From the NCBI GenBank assembly GCA_007133115.1, contig SLNI01000075.1:1-5814 (forward strand): 5,814 nt of DNA, given 5' to 3'. Positions within the stretch are counted from its first letter, which is position 1, and each line of letters starts with the position of its first letter. Shown here piece after piece: positions 1 through 5,678 of the stretch. The position numbers and the translations under genes are program-made. Source of the DNA: Thioalkalivibrio sp. (lineage in GTDB: Bacteria > Pseudomonadota > Gammaproteobacteria > Ectothiorhodospirales > Ectothiorhodospiraceae). The notes beneath the pieces are model-generated. The model worked only from the letters and a program-made list of their open reading frames with translations, ran no database searches and was not told the DNA's origin.

Positions 1-764
1 TCGAGGAAATACAGGATCCGGGGGATTTCCGCGCCCTCGAGGGGAGCCTGATCGGCCGGGGGCTCACCAAGCGGTATGGCAAGCGTACCGTCCTCGACCG
101 CGTGGACGTCGATCTCACGCGGGGCGAGGTGGTCGGTCTGCTGGGTCCCAATGGCGCGGGCAAGACGACCTGCTTCTACATCCTGGTCGGGTTGATTCAG
201 GCCGATGCCGGACGCATCGAACTCCTTGACCAGGACGTCACCGTGGCGCCCGTGCACCGGCGCGCGCGCCTCGGTCTCGGTTATCTGCCACAGGAGGCCT
301 CCATCTTCCGCCGCCTCTCCGTCTGGCAGAATCTGATGGGCGTGCTCGAACTGCGCTCCGACCTGGACGCCGCGGGACGCCGTGAAACCGCAAATGCCCT
401 GATCGAAGAGTTCCAGCTCGAGACGGTACGCGAAAGCCCGGGGATCGCACTCTCGGGCGGAGAAAGAAGGCGCGCCGAAATCGCGCGTGCCCTGGCGGGC
501 AACCCCCAGTTCATTTGTCTCGACGAGCCCTTCGCGGGTGTCGATCCGATTTCCGTGATCGAGATCCAGGAGGTGATCGGCCACCTGAAAGAGCGTGGGA
601 TTGGGGTTCTGATCTCGGATCACAACGTGCGCGAGACACTCGGCATCTGCGACCGCGCCTACATTCTGAGCGAAGGACGACTCCTCAGCGAAGGGACCCC
701 GAGCGAGCTGCTGGCCGACCAGCGGGTGCGTACCGTCTACCTTGGGGAGCACTTCCACCTCTGA
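1..764 (+). CDS. lptB: LptB, ATPase of the lipopolysaccharide export ABC transporter (5' end outside the window)
   Basis: LptB is the cytoplasmic ATPase that, with LptF and LptG, powers extraction of lipopolysaccharide from the inner membrane. The first complete codon is at base 3 and the frame stays open to the window edge, giving at least 253 residues; E. coli LptB has 241. Numbering from base 3, I see an adenine-stacking Tyr near residue 25 (KRY), Walker A GPNGAGKTT (48-56), Q-loop YLPQE (94-98), the LptF/G-contacting ASIFRRLSV stretch (99-107), ABC signature LSGGE (150-154), Walker B FICLDEP (170-176) with GVDP, and the H-loop histidine in SDHNVRE (207). It ends in VYLGEHFHL, like family members. 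GTG at 102 is the first conventional start codon in the visible frame, but it would remove the first beta strand and the Tyr, so the true start is upstream (or, less likely, the CTG at 48). In most Proteobacteria lptA lies just before it. Identity is certain from motif order and near-identity to the family; only the start is open. Confidence 0.97.
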   Translation, partial: EEIQDPGDFRALEGSLIGRGLTKRYGKRTVLDRVDVDLTRGEVVGLLGPNGAGKTTCFYILVGLIQADAGRIELLDQDVTVAPVHRRARLGLGYLPQEASIFRRLSVWQNLMGVLELRSDLDAAGRRETANALIEEFQLETVRESPGIALSGGERRRAEIARALAGNPQFICLDEPFAGVDPISVIEIQEVIGHLKERGIGVLISDHNVRETLGICDRAYILSEGRLLSEGTPSELLADQRVRTVYLGEHFHL

Positions 765-907
765 CCCCCTGACCCCCCGAGCCGCGTGCATATCCCGAGT
801 AACCCGCGACGACCCTGCGGGAACGATTGCACCAAAAGACTGCACAACTCGGAGCGCAGGCAGTACCATGAACGTATGAATTCCGCCGTCGCGCATTCGA
901 CACCGGC
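765..907. other. Intergenic region between lptB and rpoN
   Basis: This 143-bp gap is the only sizeable non-coding stretch within the cluster. It contains a short perfect stem (CCCGC at 803-807 pairing with GCGGG at 817-821, 9-base loop) with no following T-run, so it is not a convincing terminator. A weak sigma-70-like pair can be drawn: TGCACA at 841-846 and TACCAT at 864-869, spaced 17 bp, each matching consensus at 4 of 6 positions. I see no sigma-54 (GG-N10-GC) element. No purine-rich ribosome-binding site precedes the rpoN ATG; the last 20 bases are pyrimidine/GC mixed. ATG868 opens only a three-codon frame. rpoN may be read through from lptB, driven from here, or both. Confidence 0.5.
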
Positions 908-2320
908 ATGCTGAAGTCTTCCCTGAACCTGCAACTGGGTCAGACGCTTACCATGACCCCCCAGCTTCAGCAAGCCATCCGGCTGTTGCAGCTGTCGACG
1001 CTGGAGCTTCAACTCGAGATTCAGCAGGCACTGGAAACCAATCCCATGCTGGAACTCGCGGAGGACGAATCCGACGAGTCGGCTCCCGATGCGGCGACCG
1101 AGGAATCGGTCACCGCGGAGTCCGAGGAGATGCCGACGGACGAGAGTTGGGACGACATCGACTACGAGGGGTCCGGACATTCGGGCGCCGATCGGGACGA
1201 TCGGGATCCGTTCGAGAATCAGTCGGGCGGCGAGGGAGGACTGCACGAACACCTGCTCTGGCAGCTGCACCTCAGCCCGTTTGGCGAGCGGGATCGACGC
1301 ATTGGCGCCACCCTGATCGACAGCATCAATTCCGACGGATATCTGGAAACCGATCTCGAGAGTCTGCAACAGACGCTCGGCGGAGAAACCGACGTAGGCG
1401 TGGATGAACTCGAGGCGATCCTGCACTGGATCCAGCAGTGCGACCCTGTCGGCGTGGGTGCCCGGGATTTGCGCGAGTGCCTGCTGATCCAGCTTCGCGA
1501 GCTGCCTGAGGAGACTCCCGGCAGGGACGTCGCCCTGCGCATGGTCGATACGGGCATGGAACGCTTGGCGCGCCATGACTTCCGCTCCCTGCAGCGCGAC
1601 CTCGACGTGGACGAATCGGCACTGTCACAGGGTGTGGACTTGATTCGAACCCTGAACCCGCGACCGGGGAGTCAGATCAACGACATTCCCGCGGAATATG
1701 TCACACCCGATGTCTACGTCCGTCGCGATAGCAAGGGCTGGCGCGTGGACCTCAATCCGGAAATCGCGCCGCGCATACGTATCAACAGCCTCTACGCGGG
1801 CATGGTCCGACGCGTGAACGATGCTCGCGACAGCAGTTTCATGCGCAACCAACTCCAGGAGGCGCGATGGTTTCTGAAAAGCCTGCACAGCCGAAATGAA
1901 ACCCTGCTGCGCGTCGCCCGGGCCATCGTGGAACGTCAGGCGGATTTCCTCGAGCAGGGGGATGTCGCCATGCGGCCACTGATCCTGCGGGATATCGCCG
2001 ATGAACTCGGCATGCACGAGTCGACGATCTCCCGTGTCACCACCCAGAAGCACATGCACACCCCCCGAGGAGTGTTCGAGTTCAAGTATTTCTTTTCCAG
2101 CCACGTCGGCACCGCCGACGGCGGTGAATGTTCCGCGACGGCGATCCGTGCGATGATCCGCCAACTGATCAGTGAAGAGCCGCCTAACCGGCCGATGAGT
2201 GATTCACGACTGGCCCAGGTCCTGATGGATCGGGGTATCAATGTGGCCCGGCGCACCGTGGCCAAATACCGTGAGGCGATGAACCTGCCGCCCTCGAGCG
2301 AGCGGCGTCAGATGCTCTGA
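908..2320 (+). CDS. rpoN: RNA polymerase sigma-54 factor RpoN
   Basis: Sigma-54 directs core RNA polymerase to promoters of the -24/-12 type and needs AAA+ activators to open DNA. The product has 470 residues; E. coli RpoN has 477. Region I (about 1-49) carries the Gln/Leu-rich activator-interacting segment, including MTPQLQQAIRLLQLSTLELQ from residue 16. Region II (about 50-110) is a strongly acidic linker. The core-binding domain follows (about 110-300, with the typical CDPVGVGARDLRE at 178-190). A helix-turn-helix region lies near 357-380 (LRDIADELGMHESTISRVT). The RpoN box ARRTVAKYRE sits at 447-456 and recognises the -24 element. ATG908 is chosen because translation from it begins directly before region I, and a stop at 869-871 in the same frame leaves no upstream start. 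It lacks a visible Shine-Dalgarno sequence, unlike its downstream neighbours. It lies between lptB and hpf, the standard proteobacterial context. Confidence 0.98.
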   Translation: MLKSSLNLQLGQTLTMTPQLQQAIRLLQLSTLELQLEIQQALETNPMLELAEDESDESAPDAATEESVTAESEEMPTDESWDDIDYEGSGHSGADRDDRDPFENQSGGEGGLHEHLLWQLHLSPFGERDRRIGATLIDSINSDGYLETDLESLQQTLGGETDVGVDELEAILHWIQQCDPVGVGARDLRECLLIQLRELPEETPGRDVALRMVDTGMERLARHDFRSLQRDLDVDESALSQGVDLIRTLNPRPGSQINDIPAEYVTPDVYVRRDSKGWRVDLNPEIAPRIRINSLYAGMVRRVNDARDSSFMRNQLQEARWFLKSLHSRNETLLRVARAIVERQADFLEQGDVAMRPLILRDIADELGMHESTISRVTTQKHMHTPRGVFEFKYFFSSHVGTADGGECSATAIRAMIRQLISEEPPNRPMSDSRLAQVLMDRGINVARRTVAKYREAMNLPPSSERRQML

Positions 2321-2342
2321 GTCCCCGCGGCCCACCAACCCA

Positions 2343-2348
2343 AAGGAG
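2343..2348 (+). promoter_or_regulatory. Ribosome-binding site of hpf
   Basis: AAGGAG stands 7 bases before ATG2356 but only 1 base before the in-frame GTG2350. This spacing decides the start: translation should begin at ATG2356 and not at the earlier GTG. Confidence 0.85.
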
Positions 2349-2355
2349 TGTGAGT

Positions 2356-2685
2356 ATGCAAATCAACGTGACCGGCCATCATGTCGACATTACCGATGCG
2401 CTGCGTGACTACGTCAGCGAAAAGTTCGAGCGGCTGGAGCGTCATTTCGACCAGGTAATCGATATCCACGTGGTGCTCACCGTCGAAAAGAATCACAACA
2501 AGGCCGAGGCCAATCTGCAGGTCAGCGGCAGCCACATCCACGCGGATGCGACGCATGAAGACATGTATGCCGCCATCGACGGCCTGATCGACAAGACCGA
2601 CCGACAGTTGATCAAGCACAAGGAGAAGATGAAGGATCACCACCGCGCCGAAGGCGCGCAACTCAACCGCCAGCAAACTGCCTGA
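2356..2685 (+). CDS. hpf: Ribosome hibernation promoting factor, short form (HPF/YhbH)
   Basis: HPF binds the 30S decoding centre and promotes formation of inactive 100S ribosome dimers during stress or stationary phase. The 109-residue product begins MQINVTGHHVDITDALRDYV, closely matching the start of E. coli HPF (95 residues), and keeps the conserved DMYAAIDGLIDK segment at 70-80 followed by RQLIKHKEK. It is the short type: the single ribosome-binding domain ends near residue 95 and is followed by a hydrophilic tail of about 15 residues, without the C-terminal dimerisation domain of long HPF. The start is ATG2356, supported by a well-spaced AAGGAG and by family alignment. It lies 35 bp after rpoN and 3 bp before ptsN, as in many Proteobacteria, so it is very likely cotranscribed with both. 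Confidence 0.96.
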   Translation: MQINVTGHHVDITDALRDYVSEKFERLERHFDQVIDIHVVLTVEKNHNKAEANLQVSGSHIHADATHEDMYAAIDGLIDKTDRQLIKHKEKMKDHHRAEGAQLNRQQTA

Positions 2686-2688
2686 ACG

Positions 2689-3159
2689 ATGCGCATTGCC
2701 GACCTCATCATCCCGGAGCGGGTCCGTCTCGAAGACGGAATCACGAGCAAGAAACGGGCGCTGGAAGTTCTGGGCACCCTGCTTGCCGACGACAGCGAAC
2801 CCGGCTCATCGTTACCCGCAAACCTGGTATTCGATGCGCTGAGTGCCCGGGAAAAACTGGGGTCTACCGGTCTCGGCCATGGGGTGGCGATTCCCCATGG
2901 CCGAATGACCGAGACCGACGCCGCGCGTGTTGCCGTCGTGCGCCTGCCGGAAGGCGTTGATTTCGAGGCGATCGACCATGAGCCCGTGGACATTCTGATC
3001 GGTCTGATCGTCCCCGAGGCGGCCACCGGGGAACATCTCGAGCTTCTGGCGGAACTGGCCCGGGCACTGTCCCAGCCCGCCAATATCGCTGCGATCCGCC
3101 GTGCGCCGGATGCCCCAGCCCTGCATCAGGCCGTAGTCGGCGCGTTCGGGGATGCCTGA
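2689..3159 (+). CDS. ptsN: PTS EIIA-Ntr, nitrogen-regulatory phosphocarrier
   Basis: EIIA-Ntr is the terminal phospho-acceptor of the nitrogen PTS (EI-Ntr to NPr to EIIA-Ntr). Its phosphorylation state controls partners such as potassium transporters and kinases in studied species; it does not move sugar. The product has 156 residues, close to E. coli PtsN (163). The PTS EIIA type-2 fold is recognisable: the active-site segment GLGHGVAIPHGR at 61-72 places the phosphorylated histidine at His70 (His73 in E. coli), with the supporting His64 upstream. VDILIGLIVPE near 98-108 and HLELLAELARALS after it are also typical. The start ATG2689 follows the hpf stop by 3 bases with no strong Shine-Dalgarno, suggesting translational coupling. 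It overlaps hprK by 8 bases. Placement after rpoN-hpf supports the Ntr subtype over fructose EIIA. Confidence 0.95.
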   Translation: MRIADLIIPERVRLEDGITSKKRALEVLGTLLADDSEPGSSLPANLVFDALSAREKLGSTGLGHGVAIPHGRMTETDAARVAVVRLPEGVDFEAIDHEPVDILIGLIVPEAATGEHLELLAELARALSQPANIAAIRRAPDAPALHQAVVGAFGDA

Positions 3160-4120
3160 AAGCGTCACGCTGGCCGACCTGGTCACGGTCCTCGGACCGC
3201 GGATCGGGCTGCGCTACGTGCACGGGGAAGCAGACGCCGGCCAGTGGACCCTGGACGATGTGTCGGGTAACGAAATGCCGATGGCCGGGCACATGAACCT
3301 CATCCGGCCCAATCGAATCCAGGTGATCGGCAACCTGGAATCCCGACATCTCGACACCCTGAGGCCTCTCGAACACGAACAGCTCATCGAAGACCTGGCA
3401 GCGATCGGCACCGCTGCCGTGATCTTCGCCGAGGACACCTGTCCCTTCGAGAACCTGCCCGAAAACCGCGAACGTCCGCCGCCCGTGGTTCTCTGCACCA
3501 CGGCCGGCAGCCACGAAGTGATTTCCCTGATCCGCTATTTCCTGCAACAACGCCTCGCGCATTCCGTGGTGCGGCATGGCGTGTTCATGGAAATCCTGGG
3601 CGCGGGCGTACTCATCAGCGGCGAATCCAGTGTGGGAAAGAGTGAGGTCGCGCTCGAGTTGATCAGCCGGGGGCACCGGCTGATCGCCGACGATGCGCCC
3701 GAATTCGCGCGGATCGCACCGGATATCATTCGCGGCACCTGCCCTTCCCTGCTACGGGATCTTCTGGAGGTGCGCGGCCTGGGTGTCCTCAACATCCGGG
3801 CCATGTACGGAGACTCCGCGATCAAGCGGGGCAAATACCTGCGGTTGATCATCGATCTGCGCGACCGGGGCGCGCCTCCTCCTGTGACCGATGACCGCAT
3901 GAACGGGTGCCGTGGCGAGATCGAGATCCTGGGCCTGCGCATCCCCCTGGTCAGCCTTCCGGTGGCACCCGGACGCAACATCGCGGTCATGATCGAGGCG
4001 GCGGTTCGAACCCATCTGCTGCACCTGCAGGGGTATGTGGCAGGAGACGACCTCAGGGAACGCCTGCGTCGCGAGATGCGGGAAGAGATCCCATCAGCGA
4101 CCGCGGCACCCGAGGCCTGA
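3152..4120 (+). CDS. hprK: HPr kinase/phosphorylase
   Basis: HprK phosphorylates HPr on Ser46 with ATP (or PPi) and can reverse this by phosphorolysis, tuning the flow through the PTS relay; it acts in the cytoplasm as a hexamer. The product has 322 residues, the usual length. The N-terminal domain covers about 1-125. The kinase domain carries the catalytic-type His142 in RHGV, the P-loop GESSVGKS (157-164), the acidic pair Asp180-Asp181 in LIADDAPEF, the family signature EVRGLGVLNIRAMYG (206-220), and the conserved PVAPGRNIAVMIE near 270-282. The P-loop is GESSVGKS where most family members have Gly at the fourth position; it still fits GxxxxGKS. ATG3152 overlaps the ptsN stop by 8 bases (ATGCCTGA), suggesting coupled translation. 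Its substrate HPr with Ser46 is encoded about 1.3 kb downstream in the same run of genes. Confidence 0.96.
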   Translation: MPESVTLADLVTVLGPRIGLRYVHGEADAGQWTLDDVSGNEMPMAGHMNLIRPNRIQVIGNLESRHLDTLRPLEHEQLIEDLAAIGTAAVIFAEDTCPFENLPENRERPPPVVLCTTAGSHEVISLIRYFLQQRLAHSVVRHGVFMEILGAGVLISGESSVGKSEVALELISRGHRLIADDAPEFARIAPDIIRGTCPSLLRDLLEVRGLGVLNIRAMYGDSAIKRGKYLRLIIDLRDRGAPPPVTDDRMNGCRGEIEILGLRIPLVSLPVAPGRNIAVMIEAAVRTHLLHLQGYVAGDDLRERLRREMREEIPSATAAPEA

Positions 4121-4122
4121 TC

Positions 4123-5004
4123 ATGCGACTTCTGCTCCTCAGCGGACTGTCCGGCTCCGGCAAGACCGTGGCGCTGCATGCGCTGGAGGACGCCGGGTTC
4201 TTCTGTGTCGACAACCTGCCCCTGAGCCTTCTGGGCGCACTGATCGACGAACTCCGAATGGGGAGTCACCGCAACGAGGGCATGGTGGCCGTAGGCGTCG
4301 ACGTGCGCAGCGGGCGGGAGGCCCTGCAGACCGTGGCTCCGGCACTCCAGCGTCTGCGGGAACACCCGGTACAGGTGGAGGTGATCTTCCTGCATTCCTC
4401 CGATGAAGCCCTGCTGAGGCGCTATCACCATACCCGCCGGCGTCATCCGCTGGCACGCAAGGGGCTGCCGCTGAGCGAGGCGATCGCGATGGAACGGGAA
4501 TGGCTGGTGCCCGTCGCGTCCCAGGCAGATCTCGTCATCGATACCAGCGAGTTGTCGATGCACGACCTTGCGCGCACAGTGCGCAACCGGATCGCCGCGC
4601 GGCGTCCCGAACGGCTCTCTCTCCTCTTCCAGTCCTTCGGGTTCAAGCGCGGTGCGCCATCGGACTCCGACTTCGTCTTCGACGTGCGCTGCCTGCCCAA
4701 CCCGTACTACGAGCGGGGTCTGCGGGAACTGACGGGACTCGAACCCCCGGTTGTGAGTTTTCTCGAGAGTCATGCCGAGGTTCAGGAGATGCTCAACAGC
4801 ATCCAGAGGCATCTGGAACGTTGGCTGCCGGACTTTTCCGAGGACCACCGAAGTTATCTGACGGTCTCCATCGGCTGCACCGGAGGTCGCCACCGGTCGG
4901 TTTACCTGGTCGACCGTCTGGCCAAGCTCTGGCAAAGCGCCGAGAATGTGACGGTGAGTACCCGTCACCGTGAACTCGACGATAATCCTACGGACGCGGA
5001 GTGA
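4123..5004 (+). CDS. rapZ: RapZ/YvcJ family nucleotide-binding protein
   Basis: In E. coli RapZ senses glucosamine-6-phosphate and presents the small RNA GlmZ to RNase E; elsewhere the family role is less clear and the protein is often annotated as RNase adapter or P-loop ATPase/GTPase. The product has 293 residues (E. coli 284). The N-terminal domain has Walker A GLSGSGKT (8-15) and the AGFFCVDNLP segment (24-33). The C-terminal domain has SFGFKRGAPSDSDFVFDVR (171-189) with LPNPYY, and TVSIGCTGGRHRSVYL (247-262), both hallmark stretches. The tail after RHR (281-283) reads ELDDNPTDAE: the basic residues equivalent to E. coli Lys270, Lys281, Arg282 and Lys283 are replaced by acidic or neutral ones. 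ATG4123 is chosen because it starts exactly at the first beta strand and has GAGG (4112-4115) 7 bases upstream; the frame is open further 5' only as a shadow of hprK. It lies 2 bp after hprK. Confidence 0.95.
   Translation: MRLLLLSGLSGSGKTVALHALEDAGFFCVDNLPLSLLGALIDELRMGSHRNEGMVAVGVDVRSGREALQTVAPALQRLREHPVQVEVIFLHSSDEALLRRYHHTRRRHPLARKGLPLSEAIAMEREWLVPVASQADLVIDTSELSMHDLARTVRNRIAARRPERLSLLFQSFGFKRGAPSDSDFVFDVRCLPNPYYERGLRELTGLEPPVVSFLESHAEVQEMLNSIQRHLERWLPDFSEDHRSYLTVSIGCTGGRHRSVYLVDRLAKLWQSAENVTVSTRHRELDDNPTDAE
4998..5001 (+). promoter_or_regulatory. Ribosome-binding site of the EIIA (mannose-family) gene
   Basis: GGAG inside the last codons of rapZ lies 7 bases before ATG5009. It supports ATG5009 over the in-frame start near 4970, which would overlap rapZ by 35 bases and add 13 residues unlike the family N-terminus. 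Confidence 0.75.
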
Positions 5005-5008
5005 AGCG

Positions 5009-5434
5009 ATGCCCGTCGGCTTGATCCTGATCACTCACCAGAATCTGGGTGAGACACTATTGCAGACCGCTCGAAGCATGCTGGGCGAACTGCCGGATGC
5101 CTGCGAAGCCCTGGCGATGTCGCAGACGGAAGACCCGGATGTCATCGAGACCAAGGCACGCCGACGTCTCGAATTCCTCGACAGCGGCGATGGGGTGTTG
5201 ATCCTGACCGACATGTTCGGCTCCACGCCGGCGAACGTCGCGGGTCGTCTCGCCAAGGACCGGCAACGCCGGGTGATCGCCGGGGTGAATCTGCCCATGC
5301 TCGTGCGGGTCCTGAATTACCGTGATCTTTCGCTGACCGAACTGGTCAACAAGGCCTTGAGCGGAGGCCACGACGGCATCCTGCTCTGCGACCAGGAGTG
5401 CTCGGATGCCGCAGCGCGCGGTTCCCATCGTTAA
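5009..5434 (+). CDS. Stand-alone PTS EIIA component, mannose family
   Basis: This single-domain protein of 141 residues resembles the EIIA domain of E. coli ManX. It begins MPVGLILITHQNLGETLL, which puts the phospho-accepting histidine at His10, the same position as in ManX. LILTDMFGSTPANVAGR (64-80) carries Asp68, equivalent to the active-site Asp of ManX, and VIAGVNLPMLVRVL (89-102) is the conserved later segment. There is no EIIB domain after it and no EIIB, EIIC or EIID gene in the window, so it is probably a regulatory phospho-acceptor from HPr and not part of a sugar permease. Such lone EIIA-Man proteins are common beside rapZ and ptsH in Proteobacteria; their targets are mostly unknown. 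The start is 4 bp after rapZ. The last 9-10 codons overlap the ptsH start. I am confident of the family, not of a specific role. Confidence 0.93.
   Translation: MPVGLILITHQNLGETLLQTARSMLGELPDACEALAMSQTEDPDVIETKARRRLEFLDSGDGVLILTDMFGSTPANVAGRLAKDRQRRVIAGVNLPMLVRVLNYRDLSLTELVNKALSGGHDGILLCDQECSDAAARGSHR
5394..5398 (+). promoter_or_regulatory. Ribosome-binding site of ptsH, inside the EIIA gene
   Basis: AGGAG is located 7 bases before ATG5406, within the coding sequence of the preceding EIIA gene. It confirms that the 29-bp overlap between the two genes is real and suggests translation of HPr is initiated independently, or is at least re-initiated, as ribosomes finish the EIIA. Confidence 0.85.
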
Positions 5435-5678
5435 CCGCCTCGGGATGCACGCCCGGGCCGCAGCCAAGTTTGTCGGTCTCGCAAGCCAGTTCCGATCCGA
5501 TGTCTTCGTGTCGCGCAAGGGGCGTGAAGTGAACGGAAAAAGCATCATGGGCGTGATGATGCTGGCGGCGGCCAAGGGGACGGAAGTGGAAATTCGCACA
5601 GAGGGCGCCGAAGATGCCCAACAGGCACTGGACGCTCTTTGTGAGCTCATTGCCAACCGTTTCGGCGAGGAAACCTAG
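5406..5678 (+). CDS. ptsH: Phosphocarrier protein HPr (NPr-like)
   Basis: HPr accepts phosphate from Enzyme I on His15 and passes it to EIIA proteins; here the likely acceptors are the EIIA-Ntr and EIIA-Man encoded upstream. The product has 90 residues, the usual size. The His site reads NRLGMHARAAAKF with His15 and Arg17; the usual Pro at position 18 is Ala. The regulatory site reads NGKSIMGVMMLAA with Ser46, the residue phosphorylated by HprK, and hprK is in the same cluster, so the serine is probably functional. E. coli NPr lacks this NGKS motif. The protein ends EELIANRFGEE-like (CELIANRFGEET). ATG5406 has AGGAG 7 bases upstream and overlaps the EIIA gene by 29 bp. It ends with TAG, whose G starts the next frame's GTG. 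Confidence 0.96.
   Translation: MPQRAVPIVNRLGMHARAAAKFVGLASQFRSDVFVSRKGREVNGKSIMGVMMLAAAKGTEVEIRTEGAEDAQQALDALCELIANRFGEET
5667..5671 (+). promoter_or_regulatory. Likely ribosome-binding site for the frame after ptsH
   Basis: GAGGA in the last codons of ptsH stands 6 bases before GTG5678, which overlaps the ptsH TAG by one base. The spacing is ideal and matches the style of the other sites in this cluster. It is the main support for translation continuing beyond ptsH. Confidence 0.5.

Noticed and set aside
803..821. Hairpin after lptB as a transcription terminator
   Set aside because: The stem is only 5 bp with a 9-base loop and there is no T-run after it.
737..1576. A 279-codon open frame on the minus strand opposite rpoN
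   Set aside because: It lies entirely against the well-supported 5' half of rpoN and the leader, and shows no domain.
2350..2355. GTG2350 as the hpf start
   Set aside because: Only one base separates it from AAGGAG; ATG2356 has 7-base spacing and matches the family N-terminus.
3907..4122. Possible longer RapZ starting inside hprK
   Set aside because: The added residues are a shifted reading of hprK; family alignment and GAGG spacing place the start at ATG4123.
3535..5034. A 499-codon open frame on the minus strand opposite hprK and rapZ
   Set aside because: It mirrors two strongly conserved genes; open antisense frames are expected in GC-rich coding DNA. The product is Arg/Gln/His-rich and resembles no family.
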